Assembly (NCBI GenBank): GCA_022457155.1
Contig: JAJGOT010000047.1
Span: 124,001-188,000 of the forward strand
DNA from: Cladopsammia gracilis
Taxonomy: Eukaryota; Cnidaria; Anthozoa; Scleractinia; Dendrophylliidae
Direction: 5' to 3'
Length of the DNA: 64,000 nt
This document shows positions 40,728-52,533 of this stretch, piece by piece; the first letter of the stretch is position 1; every line of letters starts with the position of its first letter. The notes under the pieces were generated by a model. The model saw nothing but the letters and a program-made list of their open reading frames with translations, searched no databases and was not told the origin of the DNA. A program made the translations under genes and the position numbers.

Positions 40728-42706
40728 AATCCAGTGGTATCCCCTTGCTTTCCATCGGAAAACCGGAAGTCTAGTGGTACTGTTGACTGGAATCCAGTCG
40801 TATCCCCGTGTTTTCCATCGGAAAACCGGAAGTCAAGTGGATGAGATGGATGAGGGGGTGGAAAGTCGTTCTGATGGAGTCCATCGGATCCATTGGAAAC
40901 GAAAAGATTCCGATGGAAAAGTACATTTTCTATTCGTGAGAGACTTAGCAAAATTCTATTCATGTGGGATGAGGGGGTCGAAAGTCGTTCCGATGGAGTC
41001 CATCGGATCCATTGGAAACGAAAAGATTCCGTTGGAAAAGTAGATTTTCTATTCGTGAGAGACTTAGCAAAATTCTACTCATGTTGGATGAGGGGGTCGA
41101 AAGTCGTTCCGATGGAGTCCATCGGATCCATTGGAAACGAACAGATTCCGATGGAAAAGTACATTTTCTATTCGTGAGAGACTTAGCAAAATTCTACCCA
41201 TGTTGGATGAGGGTGTAGAAAGTCGTTCCGATGGAGTCCATCGGATCCATTGGAAACGAAAAGATTCCGATGGAAAAGTAGATTTTCTATTCGTGAGAGA
41301 CTTAGGAAAATTCCACTCAAATTGGATGAGGGGGTCGAAAGTCGTTCCGATGGAGTCCATCGGATCCATTGGAAACGAACAGTTTCCGATGGAAAAGTAG
41401 ATTTTCTATTCGTGAGAGACTTAGGAAAATTCCACTCAAATTGGATGAGGGGGTCGAAAGTCGTTCTGATGGAGTCCATCGGATCCATTGGAAACGAACA
41501 GATTCCGATGGAAAAGTAGATTTTCTATTCGTGAGAGAATTAGAAAAATTCCTGTCATGTTGGACTGAGGGGGTCGAAATTAGAAAAATCTTAGAAACGG
41601 ATGCTTATTACAGATTACATGTACCACCTTTCAGTATAATCGTAGAACGCAGTCGTAGAGTAGAAGAATGGGACGATCGGAAGCATCTGTAGTCGAAGTA
41701 GCGCGCTTGTTTCAGGTCATTGCTTAATCAACGAACTATATAACCCGTGTGTAGCATGCTTGTGTTGGGTCATGGCATAAAGAATGAGTTATATTACATG
41801 TGTAGCGTGCTTGTCTCGGGTCATGGCTTAAAGAACGAGGTATATTACATGTGTAGCGTGCTTGTCTCGGGTCATGGCTTAAAGAACGAGGTATATTACA
41901 TGTGTAGCGTGCTTGTCTCGGGTCATGGCTTAAAGAACGAGGTATATTACATGTGTAGCGTGCTTGTCTCGGGTCATGGCTTAAAGAACGAGGTATATTA
42001 CATGTGTAGCGTGCTTGTCTCGGGTCATGGCTTAAAGAACGAGGTATATTACATGTGTAGCGTGCTTGTCTCGCGTCATGGCTTAAAAAACGAGATATAT
42101 TACATGTGTAGAGTGCTTGTCTCGGGTGATGGCTTAAAGAACGAGGTATATTACATGTGTAGCGTGCTTGTCTCGCGTGATGGCTTAAAGAACGAGGTAT
42201 ATTACATGTGTAGCGTGCTTGTCTCGGGTCGTGGCTTAAAGAACGAGGTATATTACATGTGTAGCGTGCTTGTCTCGGGTCATGGCTTAAAGAACGAGGT
42301 ATATTACATGTGTAGTGGATCCGATGGACTCCATCGGAACGACTTTCGACCCCCTCATCCAATATGAGTGGAATTTTCCTAAGTCTCTCACGAATAGAAA
42401 ATGTACTTTTCAATCGGAATCTTTTCGTTTCCAATGGATCCGATGGACTCCATCGGAACGACTTTCAACCCCGAGTGGAATTTTGCTAAGTCTCTCACGA
42501 ATAGAAAATGTACTTTTCCATCGGAATCTAATCGTTTCCAATGGATCCGATGGACTTCATGGGAACGACTTTCGACCCCCTCATCCATCTCATCCACTTG
42601 ACTTCCGGTTTTCCGATGGAAAACACGGTGATACGACTGGATTCCAGTCGACAGTACCACTAGACTTCCGGTTTTCCGATGGAAAGCAAGGGGATACCAC
42701 TGGATT
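40728..42706. repeat. 2 kb compound palindrome with two satellite families
   Basis: The left arm (40,728-41,580) and right arm (42,316-42,706) are inverted copies. The outer part holds CGACTGGAATCCAGTCGT and GGAAAACCGGAAGTCAAGTG; the inner part is a tandem unit of 119 bp, six copies left (GATGAGGGGGT at 40850, 40968, 41087, 41206, 41325, 41444) and about two and a half right. The loop is a separate 51 bp minisatellite. The unit itself contains small palindromes such as CCGATGGAGTCCATCGG. No terminal duplication or transposase was found. Confidence 0.9.
41745..42315. repeat. 51 bp minisatellite in the palindrome loop
   Basis: About 11 copies of a unit containing TGTGTAGCGTGCTTGTCTCG and GGCTTAAAGAACGAGGTAT. 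The period of 51 is divisible by 3, so both strands stay open for more than 200 codons; these frames are not genes. Variation between copies is only a few bases, pointing to recent expansion or homogenisation. Confidence 0.92.
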
Positions 42707-44284
42707 GTTTACACTTCCGTTTTTATCTTGTGACTAGACTTCCGGTAACTCAAGTGGACTCGACTGTACTTCCGGTTTCATTTTTCGACTAGACTCCGTT
42801 GGACTCCAGGTTTTGTCCACTGGAATCTAGTCGAGAGTATTGGACATGCTTGTCTGGTTTGAATGGGTGATACTGGGCTTTGAGGTTTTAAACGAGCTTC
42901 GTTCTGAGTATAAATCATTCAATGCCGCGTAATGAATAATTGTTTCGTGAACATGTTGCTTTATTCGTTGACGGACATCATGCCTAAAAGTTAGGCTTCG
43001 ATAAATTGTGCTTGTAAATTGGCGTGTCCTGTCTGCCGGCAATGCTTGTAAAAATCGCTTGTCCTGCTCAAAATTCTGCTTTGACAACGGAATTCTGCTT
43101 GGTAAATTTAGGGGTGTAAGACCTCTAAATTTACCCCTAAATATAACCTCCAATTCGAAGAAACGGATCGGACGGAAGATAATTTAGTGGATTAGACTTG
43201 GAACGGTCATAATTCAACTTCATAACTCGATGGAATGGATTTTAGGGGTCTTAGCTTTCGTGATCACGCAAACTAAGATGGGTCTTAGGTCTTAGTTTTC
43301 GAGGGTCTTAGTTTTCGTAACACCCCATTTTTGGGGGACATATTCTGATCATTCTAAAATCAGAATACGCTGATAAAACTATGTTGTTTACATTCTCACA
43401 AGCCAAACTTTTTCCAGGTACACATAGTCAAAGTAGTGACTTCTTTCCATATTTTACGAGAAGAATTGGGGCAATAATTAGAGGTATTCTGTTTTTGGAA
43501 TGACCAGTGGGGTGGGGGTGTTTCGCTGGGACCTAAGAACCCCTACCCCATCTTAGACCTAAAATTTCTATTTTCACTATCTCAGTCCAAACAGTTAAAT
43601 CTGGTACCCCATCACAGACCAGAAATGAATTTCCGAAGCATCATTTATTTACTTTTATTACAAATTGACATAATTAGGCGTCAAACCCATACACGCTCAT
43701 TGAATCGAGTGAAACTTCCACAGACACGGTTCCAGATGAAAAATGTACCGGAAAAAAAATGACAAAACACTTAATTCGAAAATTGAACGGAAAAAGTATA
43801 CCCCATCTCAGACTTAGTGTGTGAAACTTAACTGAGACCCCATCTCAGAATTGCAGACTTGCGCTCACATTAAATCTGAGAAATGAACTGATCCTAAGCA
43901 GCGAATAATTCCTACTTAAGCGGCTACTACTGATCTTGCAACTCTTTCAAATTGAGCCAAAGAAACTCTATTGTTATGCCAAGAGCTAGCAAACAAATGA
44001 CGGCGGAACTAAATATTCTAAACGGTTTTTGAAAGCATAAATTCCTTCTGTCAGTATCACAGCGAGAGCTTTTTTCAAAAGATCAAAAAAAGGACAACAT
44101 TTAGAACAACAGGCCTGTTATATCTTTTTTTTGATCAGAATGGAAAAATCTCTCAAGCACGTACTTGGGGTAGACTTACTCTAAAGCTGGGCTAAAATGC
44201 TTTTAGCAACGAGCAGGATTTATGCTAGGCCTGTCACTTTTTATAACAAACTTCCTTCAGAGACGGCTTTCAATTCATGCAATC
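42707..44284. other. Interval without recognised genes
   Basis: 42,707-42,840 has further CGACTAGACTTCCGG-type motifs related to the palindrome. A 108-codon minus-strand frame at 42,827-43,153 has no domain I know and overlaps these repeats. 43,220-43,880 contains phrases such as GGGTCTTAG and CCCCATCTCAGAC repeated several times. Confidence 0.45.
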
Positions 44285-44582
44285 TGCGTCGTTCTCCTTC
44301 AAATGGATGGCAGGAAGGCTAAGTTCAGTTAATTCGTTGACTTGTTCGACCACGATGCTGTTGAGCGGCGAAATCACAAGAACACTCGCTTTCGGGTTCG
44401 AAGAGAGTGTTGCTTGGCAAAACACTTGATTTTTAAGGCTCTTCCGAACCCAGTTGGCAAAATAGCAAGGTCATCGCATCCTGCAATCCCGGGTCTGCGA
44501 TAAGAGCTTCAAGCGCTTCGATCTGATCTGGTTTCCACGATTGAACTCTGGGAGATAAACATTCCGGGAGCTTGTCAGCCAT
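44285..44582 (-). pseudogene. RecQ-like helicase N-terminal relic
   Basis: From an ATG at 44582 the minus strand encodes MADKLPECLSPRVQSWKPDQ and continues IEALEAL. After a frame change it reads DDLAILPTGFGRAL, resembling the Q motif and Walker A (LPTGFGKS) of RecQ-type helicases with the lysine lost, and later stops. This looks like a decayed fragment, either of a host RecQ-like gene or a transposed copy. I base this on two short motifs only. Confidence 0.4.
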
Positions 44583-45020
44583 GACAATGATCCGTCGAGT
44601 GTTGACAACTCGTCACCGCGGTGTTACCGTTTCTTGACAGATCTTCGATCAAGAGCCAATCCAATTTTTGAGTTGTGAGAGCAACTCATAATTCAAACGC
44701 CTGGGCTTAGTCGGCTGTAGTCTCTCTTTTCCTGCACGCCTGCCTCGCCCCCAGTTTCGCGTGGCCATTATCCGCTCGCTAATGTTTTTTCGTTTCTCGC
44801 TCGACGAACTAAGCTGGGAAAGAGAGACTGCTCGTAGTCTACATCAGCACGTAGCGAACTAAATGTCGCCAGCAAGAATGCCAGCGCAAATAGATTTCAC
44901 ATGACCCGTTCACCATTTCAGGTTCCGTACTATGTACTTACTTGTCACTCGTATGACGCGCTGCCACATCATGTGTTCCGAGGAACAAAGAGCCCATAGT
45001 GTCGCAAAGGTGTCTCGCAA

Positions 45021-45068
45021 AGAGAAATGTAGATGGACAAAGCCGGCTTTGTCCATCTACATTTCTCT
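45021..45068. repeat. Perfect 48 bp palindrome
   Basis: AGAGAAATGTAGATGGACAA plus AGCC is followed immediately by its exact reverse complement; 24 bp arms, no spacer, no mismatch. A perfect, spacerless palindrome is rare in genomic DNA and could also arise as an assembly or template-switch artefact. Confidence 0.95.
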
Positions 45069-46264
45069 ACGTAGTCAGATCAGCCCTGCAGTTTATTGTA
45101 TGCATACCCGTATAGCTTATATATGGGAATTCCTCCGCCCCTGGGGACCAGAATATGATGCAAAAAAAAAAAACGCCCTAGGTTTTGTTATGGCGTGAAA
45201 TTGCAACCAGAGACACTAGAATCCGACTTAATATACTTACGGTTTTTAGCTTTGTTCGATGAACGAAATTCAGCCAGTCAGTAAGACAACTGATGTAGAG
45301 TAAAGGACTTGCTTGCGAGACGTGATCAGTATCTCCCTCGCATGCCGGATGTTTATTCTCCGACGTCTGTGTTATTTTTAGTCACATTACCATTCAGGAT
45401 ATGATAAAAATGCGTAATGATCCGCTGATATTGATTTTTGACCTCGCCACCCACGCCTCGGTTCTTGATCAAATCAAGGTTCTTTGAGAAAAAGAATGCA
45501 ACTCTAATCAAAGTGAGAGATTGTGGGACAAGCGGAGCAGCTGAAAACCGGAGCGCAAACGAGCGGGGTAAACGTTCGATGGGGGGGGGGGACTTCCATA
45601 TAAAAATGACGGGGGTTGCTCGTCGGAAATTTTCAAAAAACACTCTTAAAGCCGGTACCAGAATCTCGTTTTGATGGGCGTGACTCAAATGAATTTTTAC
45701 CTCTAGGAGGTACCAATTCTAGAACAACACATGTTATATATTCTATCCTATTTTTTTTCCACTCAATACTCTAAAAGCTACGGCGATAATTCTAACGGTG
45801 ATCATCTTAGATTTTAGCACACTAAGCGGTACCAATCCCAACCTCGTTTCCAGGGTCTTCCCCTTCCCGTCCTCTCGCTCCAAAACATTCCACAAAAAGC
45901 CTGTCCCACCGGAGCGGTTTCTTTTGTTTCCCTCGATTTTTGCACGGGCGGATTTTTGTTTTTGACTGTAGTGCGACCAGGCCCTAACGCATTGTTGTAC
46001 CCAATTCAAACCTTTTGGGATTAGAACTGTTTGTTCTTCATATTTCCATATCAATGAAGCATTGACATGGAAATTATATGGAAATACTGTGAACAAAGGA
46101 TGTTATTCCCAGAAGGTTTGAATCGGGTACAACAATGCGTTTGCCGAATTTGTCTATGCTAAGTGAAAAAAAAATGGAGTGATCGTGCGGAAATGGCTCA
46201 ACGAAAAAGTTGAGAACCATAATTAATAACACGTTGGGCAACAAGTCTTGGTTGATTATATGTT

Positions 46265-46607
46265 AACATATATAGAACTGTGTTCTATCCGGACGACTGG
46301 GACGATCGTGAAAAATCGGGGACGATCATATGAGAACTACTCTCTGGCGACAGGAACGACTGAGGCGATCGAAGCGACCCAAATCTACCCCAGAATAGCT
46401 CCCAGAATGCAGTATTAATGCCCAGAACATTTTGTCGGACCCAGTTCACGACCGCGCTATTGACATTCGAGGTGACCGGGACGATCATATGAGAACCCAA
46501 ATCGCTTGAGTCGTTCCGATCGCCTGAGTCGTTTGCAAAAAAAATTTGTAACGACTCGGACGACCGGAGCAACCGGGACGATTATATGAGAACCAGCCTT
46601 TAGAAAA
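46265..46607. repeat. Dispersed repeat with GGGACGAT-TATGAGAAC motifs
   Basis: Variants of GGGACGATCATATGAGAAC occur near 46,318, 46,470 and 46,576, with ACGACTCGGACGACCGG-like phrases between. Probably a MITE; clean ends were not identified. Confidence 0.45.
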
Positions 46608-46632
46608 ATTAACGCACAATACCGTCACCCGC

Positions 46633-46968
46633 TCCGTCAATAGGACACTCCGAAAAATACCATAATAATCTTTTATGTGCAGGCTCAGCCTCACCGAAGT
46701 GTAATTATTCAAGTCTCCTTTGTGACCTTTGTTAGAATGGCACAATTCAATGGAATTCAGAGTACATATAGGAACGCTAGGATGTAGCATTGTATGTTCG
46801 TATACAAATGTGCACCGTATGCAAATTGCCAAGAAGTTGGAGCATAGCACGTACAGTTCGTGCTGAAAACAAAAGAAATTTGAAAAATCAGGCTTACACT
46901 GATCAAGCACCACCCAAACCTGCACTTTAAAGAGTGTTATGGTATTTTTCATAGTTTCTGGAGTGGGG
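46633..46968. mobile_element. MITE specific to duplication copy B
   Basis: GAAAAATACCATAA on the left and TTATGGTATTTTTC on the right are inverted termini. The interval interrupts sequence that is continuous in copy A (26,900-26,940). The exact target duplication is unclear. Confidence 0.55.
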
Positions 46969-47165
46969 AATTGTCACTACCCATGCAAAGAAAGCGCGGA
47001 TTTTTCAATATTTTTTTTGGATGAAATATCATTTTGCATGGAATCTATATTTTGACCCCCAAATACAAATTTCAAGAAAAAGGTCGATCTGAAGATCTCC
47101 GTAACTTTATTGACTAGCTTTCTATATTTCGAGGGGATATTTACGTGACAACAATAGCTTTGTCT

Positions 47166-47502
47166 TAGCCTGCGTAACAGGCGTCGAGGAGATGGGTAAT
47201 GGGGAGAGAGGGACAGGACGCCTGCAATAAAGACCCCCATTTGTTCATTTCTGTGGACGCTGGCGGACGCAAAATTCTGATTGGCTAATTCGCGCTGCGC
47301 GGTAAACATGGTAAATTCTCGCGTCAAAGCGCGTGCCAGTTTCTGATTGGTGATTTTACGTATGGACAGTTGACATAATTCGATAACTCGGAAATCGATT
47401 GGCGTAATAGCCTGGTTCTTATAGCAGGCGTTCCTTCCCTTCTCCCCCTTTCCTTTTTCGTGCCCCTTCCTCCCTCCCCGTTTACGCCTGCCACGCAGGC
47501 TA
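47166..47502. mobile_element. Mutator-like MITE with 9 bp duplication
   Basis: Perfect terminal repeats TAGCCTGCGT and ACGCAGGCTA. The 9 bp target GCTTTGTCT is duplicated (47157-47165 and 47503-47511). The paralogous site in copy A (near 27,043) has AGCTTTGTCTG once and no element, which proves the insertion boundaries. A 9 bp duplication is characteristic of MULE/Mutator transposons. Confidence 0.9.
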
Positions 47503-47642
47503 GCTTTGTCTCAAATCAATCTGCAATAAAACAACAACAAAACGTTTTTGCATAGCATGCGTAAACTTGTCTAAATCACTTACTGCGATTTCTAAATATG
47601 GATTTCGGAACATATACATCACATTATATCGCACACATCCTG

Positions 47643-48139
47643 AAGCCTGTTTTCACTAGCGACATAAGCATATTAGAGGAAGTACAATGTCTGCGCTTAT
47701 ACCTTTTAGTGAAAATGGGCTCGACATAAGCATAAGGATCAATCTTGTACTTATGTCAACGTTGTTTTCACTTGACTAATTTTATGCCCTTACTGACTGA
47801 GTGGGAGGGCCGGACTGGGAAATATTTGGCCCAAGGTCATGGCGCACGGCCGAGCGCAGCGAGGTCCATGTGACATGACCGAGAGCCAAATATTTTCCTG
47901 TCCGGCCCTCCAACTCAATCAATAAGTATATGACTAGAAAGTACAAGAATAGTCGTGCAGTGCGAGGTCACTCGAACTCGAGCGGGGCCGGACGGCTTTT
48001 TCCGGACCGGCTCACATCAACCCGTCTGGCCCCGCTCACGCCACCTTGCGATTCTATTTTCTGTAGGATTGCGTCAGCGGGGCCGTACGGTCATATTATA
48101 AAAGTTCTTATGCTTATGTCGCTAGTGAAAACCAGGCTT
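47643..48139. mobile_element. MITE with nested palindrome, copy B only
   Basis: AAGCCTGTTTTCACTAGCG and TAAGCATA on the left are inverted on the right (TATGCTTATG, CGCTAGTGAAAACCAGGCTT). At about 47,793-47,922 a second palindrome is inserted: GGAGGGCCGGAC and AAATATTTGGC facing GCCAAATATTT and GTCCGGCCCTCC. Confidence 0.75.
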
Positions 48140-48311
48140 AATTTCACCTCATACAATGTGATACATGTTGCCTTACAAAATGGTGAATTCTCAGTGACAA
48201 TGATTTATCCCCAAATCGCTGGTAATGGCGTTCTTGAGCTTCCCAAATTCAAAACGTTCTAAAACATGCCCCAGACTCCACTAGAGGAAAGCGACCTTTG
48301 TCGTCCAATAA

Positions 48312-51300
48312 TCAATGCTTTAGAACCTTGTACATAAAAGAAGAGGTTTCTTGTGGTAGTCCATCGCCTTTAAATAAAGGAACTGTTATTTTGGAGAGCT
48401 GTTCCCATTTTTTAGCTTTTTCTAGTTCCAACATCTTTTCTTGGTAGTCATCCAAAAACCCCTTGCTGATATTAAAACATAGAAGACCACCTACAAGGAA
48501 AAACACTCCTTAACCAGTATCGTTGTTGAGATCATCACAGTAGGAAATTCTGTTCGACATATTTGTTCATTACATGTGACTATCATGTTTATTGAAGAAG
48601 AGCACGTGACTAGTATGACGTAACATATGACATCTCCCCTCTAAAGGATGCGAGGAGCACAAAACATACATACAAGTTTAAACAGCTAAACACATATCAA
48701 CATTGTCCACAGTTCATTGTTCCGGACTCATGCAAGTTCATAGTTCAGAGTCCTAAACTTGATTCTTTCCAAGTTGGCAACAAGCTACATTTAATTTCTA
48801 ACAATGAACAGCTGTTAATATCTAGTAATACACAAAGTCGTTAAGTCTGGGTGCTCTGACAGTTCGTCCGTATCTTGTTCTGAGTACTTCCGGGGTTACT
48901 TAGCATCTCGGGGTTCCATTGCTGGTCACAATCACCGAACGGGAGGTGTCAGCACGTTTTGTGACTGTACCAGGTTTCCAGCCTTATGGTGTTTTCATTC
49001 TGACACTGTCTCCATTTCTGAGTGAAGGCATTGGCTTGGCTGCTCTATCAAAGTAGAATTTCTGGGTTTTCTGTTGAACTAGAAGCTAGGGCTTGACATC
49101 CATTGGAAGGCTGGCACGCAGCAGCTGAGTGGTAGTAGGAAGTTTGGTTTTCAGCCTTCTGTTGAGGAAAATTTGAGCTGGAGAGTAGTTCAGTCCAGTG
49201 ATGGGCGTGTTCCTGATTTCCAGCAGGGTAATGTAAGGATCGGTGCCATTTTCGTGAGTTTTCTTTAGTGCAGCCTTTGTTGTTCCAATGGATCTTTCCA
49301 CTTGTCCATTAGCTTGTGGGTATTTTGGACTTGTGGTTGTTTGCTTAAACTCCCACGATTCTGTAAATTTTTTGAATTTCCGGCTTGAAAACTGAGGACC
49401 ATTGTCCGAGATGACCTCATCAGGTATTCCGTAGCGCGAGAACATGGATTTCAGTTGGACGATGACTTCTGAACTCACAGTGCCGTCTCGTAACAAGCCA
49501 ATTTCTACCCATTTTGAGTAGTAATCTACAGTCAGAAAATAGTCTTTACCTCCAAGGGTAAATAAATCACAGGCAATCTTCTGCCAGGGTCTGTCTGGTA
49601 CTTCATGTTGAATCAAGGGCTCTTTGGTGTTGTTCTTTCTGTGCTTGAGGCAGGAATCGCAGGATGAGATTAGCTCTGTGATTTGCGCATTCATATTTGG
49701 CCAGAACAGGATGTCGCGGGCTCTTCGCTTGCTTTTCTAGATGCCAAGGTGGCTTTCGTGAATTCTTTCGAACATCTCTGATCTTAGTCTTGCTGGAACA
49801 ATCAACTTGTGACCTTTAAAGAGGATTTCATCAGCTTCATGGATTTCATCCTTGAAAGTCCAGTATAGTCTTGCGTCAACAGGCACTTTACTCTTGCAGT
49901 CAGGCCAGCCTTGTTTGGTTAGCTGTGCGACTGTCTGAAGAGAGGGGTCTGCCTTTGTTGCTTCTTGAAATTCTTTCAACTTTGGCTCAGATAATGGAAA
50001 GTTGGCTACCAGGAGATGGACTTACATCATCATCACCAGCATCAGGTATCCCCTGATCTGGATAGGTAGTGGTAGTCTCTAATTGGGCTCTGGATAGTGC
50101 ATCGGCGATGAACATCAGTTTTCCTGAGACATACTTCACATTTAAGTGGTAGTTCTGTAGTCGAAGCAACAGGCGTTGAATTCTTGGTGGTGCTTTGGCA
50201 AGTGGTTTGCTGAAGATCGCCTCTAACGGTTTGTGGTCAGACTCCACGTCTATTTCTTTGCCATACAGGTACTGATTGAAACGCTCACATCCAAATACTA
50301 TTGCCAGTGTTTCTTTTTCAATTTGTGCATAGCCTTTCTGACAGTCAGTTAGGGATTTGGAGGCATATGCTACAGGCTGATCTCCTTGAAGTAATACCGC
50401 TCCAAGTCCTGATTGTGATGCATGACTGAGAGTTTTACGGGCTTGTTCACATCATAGAAGAACAGGACTGGTTGTGAGGTCAGGACCTTCTTAATTGCAT
50501 TGAAGGAAGTTTCTTGCTGCTCCTCCCAGTGCCAATGTACTTTTTGCTTGAGTAAGGCTCTAAGCGGCTCGGTCAGGGTGCTCATGCATGTTTGGGATGA
50601 ACTTGCTTGGGTATGTTACCAGCTGGCGCTCCACATCCTTTTTGTTTTGTGGGGTCGGCAAGTTGAGAATCGCCTCAATCTTTGATTTGTCAGATTTGAT
50701 TCCATCTTTGCTAATCTTGTCACTAATGTATACAACTTCAGGAATCTTGATTCTGCACTTCTGTTTCTTCAGCTTGGCGACCTTTTCTCTGGCTCTCTGA
50801 AGCACATCTTTGAGTGCTCTGTCATGGCTCTTTTCATCTTTGCTCCACAACAGGAGGTCATCATAGATGACTTCTGCTCCGTCAATTCCTTCAAAGGCAA
50901 ACTGCATCTTCTTTTGGAACACTTCATTGGAATAATTTAGTCCAAATGGCAGGCGATTAAACTTGAAGCGCCCAAATGGTGTGTTGAAAGTTGTTAGGAG
51001 TGAACTCGGGTGGTCCAGCTTGATATGCCAGAAGCCATCTTTGGCATCCAATTTGCTAAATACTTTGGCACCAGTTAACTTTCTTGTTATCTCAATTGAT
51101 GTTGGGAGTTGGAAATGTTCTCTCTTTACTGCCCGGTTCAGATCTTTGGGATCCAGACAAATTCGAAGATTTCCATCTTCTTTCTCCACTATTACAATAG
51201 AGTTAACCCATTCTGTTGGCTGATCGACTCTCTCAACTGCACCTAACTGTTCCATTCTTTCCAGCTCTTGTTTTAGCTTGGGAAGAAGAATGAATGGAAT

Positions 51301-52483
51301 CTTTCTGGGTGGATGAATAACAGGCTTAACCTCTGGATTAATTTCAATATGATGCTCCCCTTCGAGCTCTCCAAGGCCTTCAAATAAATCATGAAACTCG
51401 TCAAGGATGCTCTCAGCATTGACATTGGCTGTGTCAACAGTTCTGACAAACTTGATTAAGTCGAGTTTCTGACATGCTTCTAAACCGAGTAGGGGTGGTT
51501 GACCCTCAGCTTCAACAACAAAGAAATCAGAATCAATCAGTTTGTCTTTGTACTTACAAGTCATTTGCGCCACTCCTATAACAGGTATCTCAGCTCCATT
51601 GAAGCCAGTGAGTTTTGCTTTAGTTGTCTTCAGTTGCGGTGCGTCTTTGAACGAGATGAACACGTGTTCTGGAATCACATTTGCTTGTGCCCCAGTGTCC
51701 AATTTAAACTGTACCATGTCGTCATCTTTGTGGACTTGACCGATGCATAACTACTCGAATTCTTCGACAACATGTTGACCACTTTCCAGGAGGTGAACCT
51801 TTTTGGTTAAACAATGCGAAGCGAAGTGGTTTCGATTTTTGCACTTTTGACATATTTTTCGAAATGCTGGGCATTCTCCTGGATAATGAACTCTTCCGCA
51901 TCTTTTACAGGCAGTTGTGGGTCCGCTCTTCTTCTGTTGGTGGTTCTGATGGGCCTTTGGCGGAAATTTACTTGGCGTAGTTTTCTTGTTTACATAGTCG
52001 ACGTTTTTTGGTTCTTCAGTTATCGATTTCGTTTGGCGTTTTGAATACTCCGACGCTCTGCACATGTCAATGGCTTTCTGAAGATCTAAGTCGCGTTCTT
52101 GCAGTAACTTCTCTCTCAAGGTATTGCAGGATATTCCACAGACGATTCTATCTCGAATTAAGCTCTCACACAGTTCGCCAAATTCACATGTGCTCGCTTT
52201 GGTGCGAAGCTCGGTGACATACTGGTCGATGCTTTCGGTCGCCTGCTGAACGCATGATACTACAATAATAATACAATACTTTATTTTCACATTACCATGA
52301 CATTTTTTTTACAAGATAATGTATATTTAGCTAAACTAAATTTACTAAAACAATAGGACGAATAACTAAATATAAATGACAATTGAGGAAATGCCTAGTG
52401 TCTAAATTAATCATACAGTTTTCTAGTTAGACACTAGTCTTGTATAGTATCAAATCACATGTAGACATCTATTACAAACACAT

Positions 52484-52533
<50 letters not shown>

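Noticed and set aside
40705..41692. Series of 60-110 codon frames starting METKRFRWKS or similar
   Set aside because: They tile the 119 bp repeat in successive frames and on both strands.
41745..42315. CRISPR-like array appearance
   Set aside because: Units are contiguous 51 bp repeats with no unique spacers, in animal DNA; it is a minisatellite.
41736..42434. Two overlapping open frames of more than 200 codons on opposite strands
   Set aside because: The 51 bp period is a multiple of three, so any frame without a stop in one unit stays open; not evidence for protein coding.
42827..43153. 108-codon minus-strand frame
   Set aside because: No recognised domain, no splice or context support, and it overlaps repeat-related sequence; left as undetermined.
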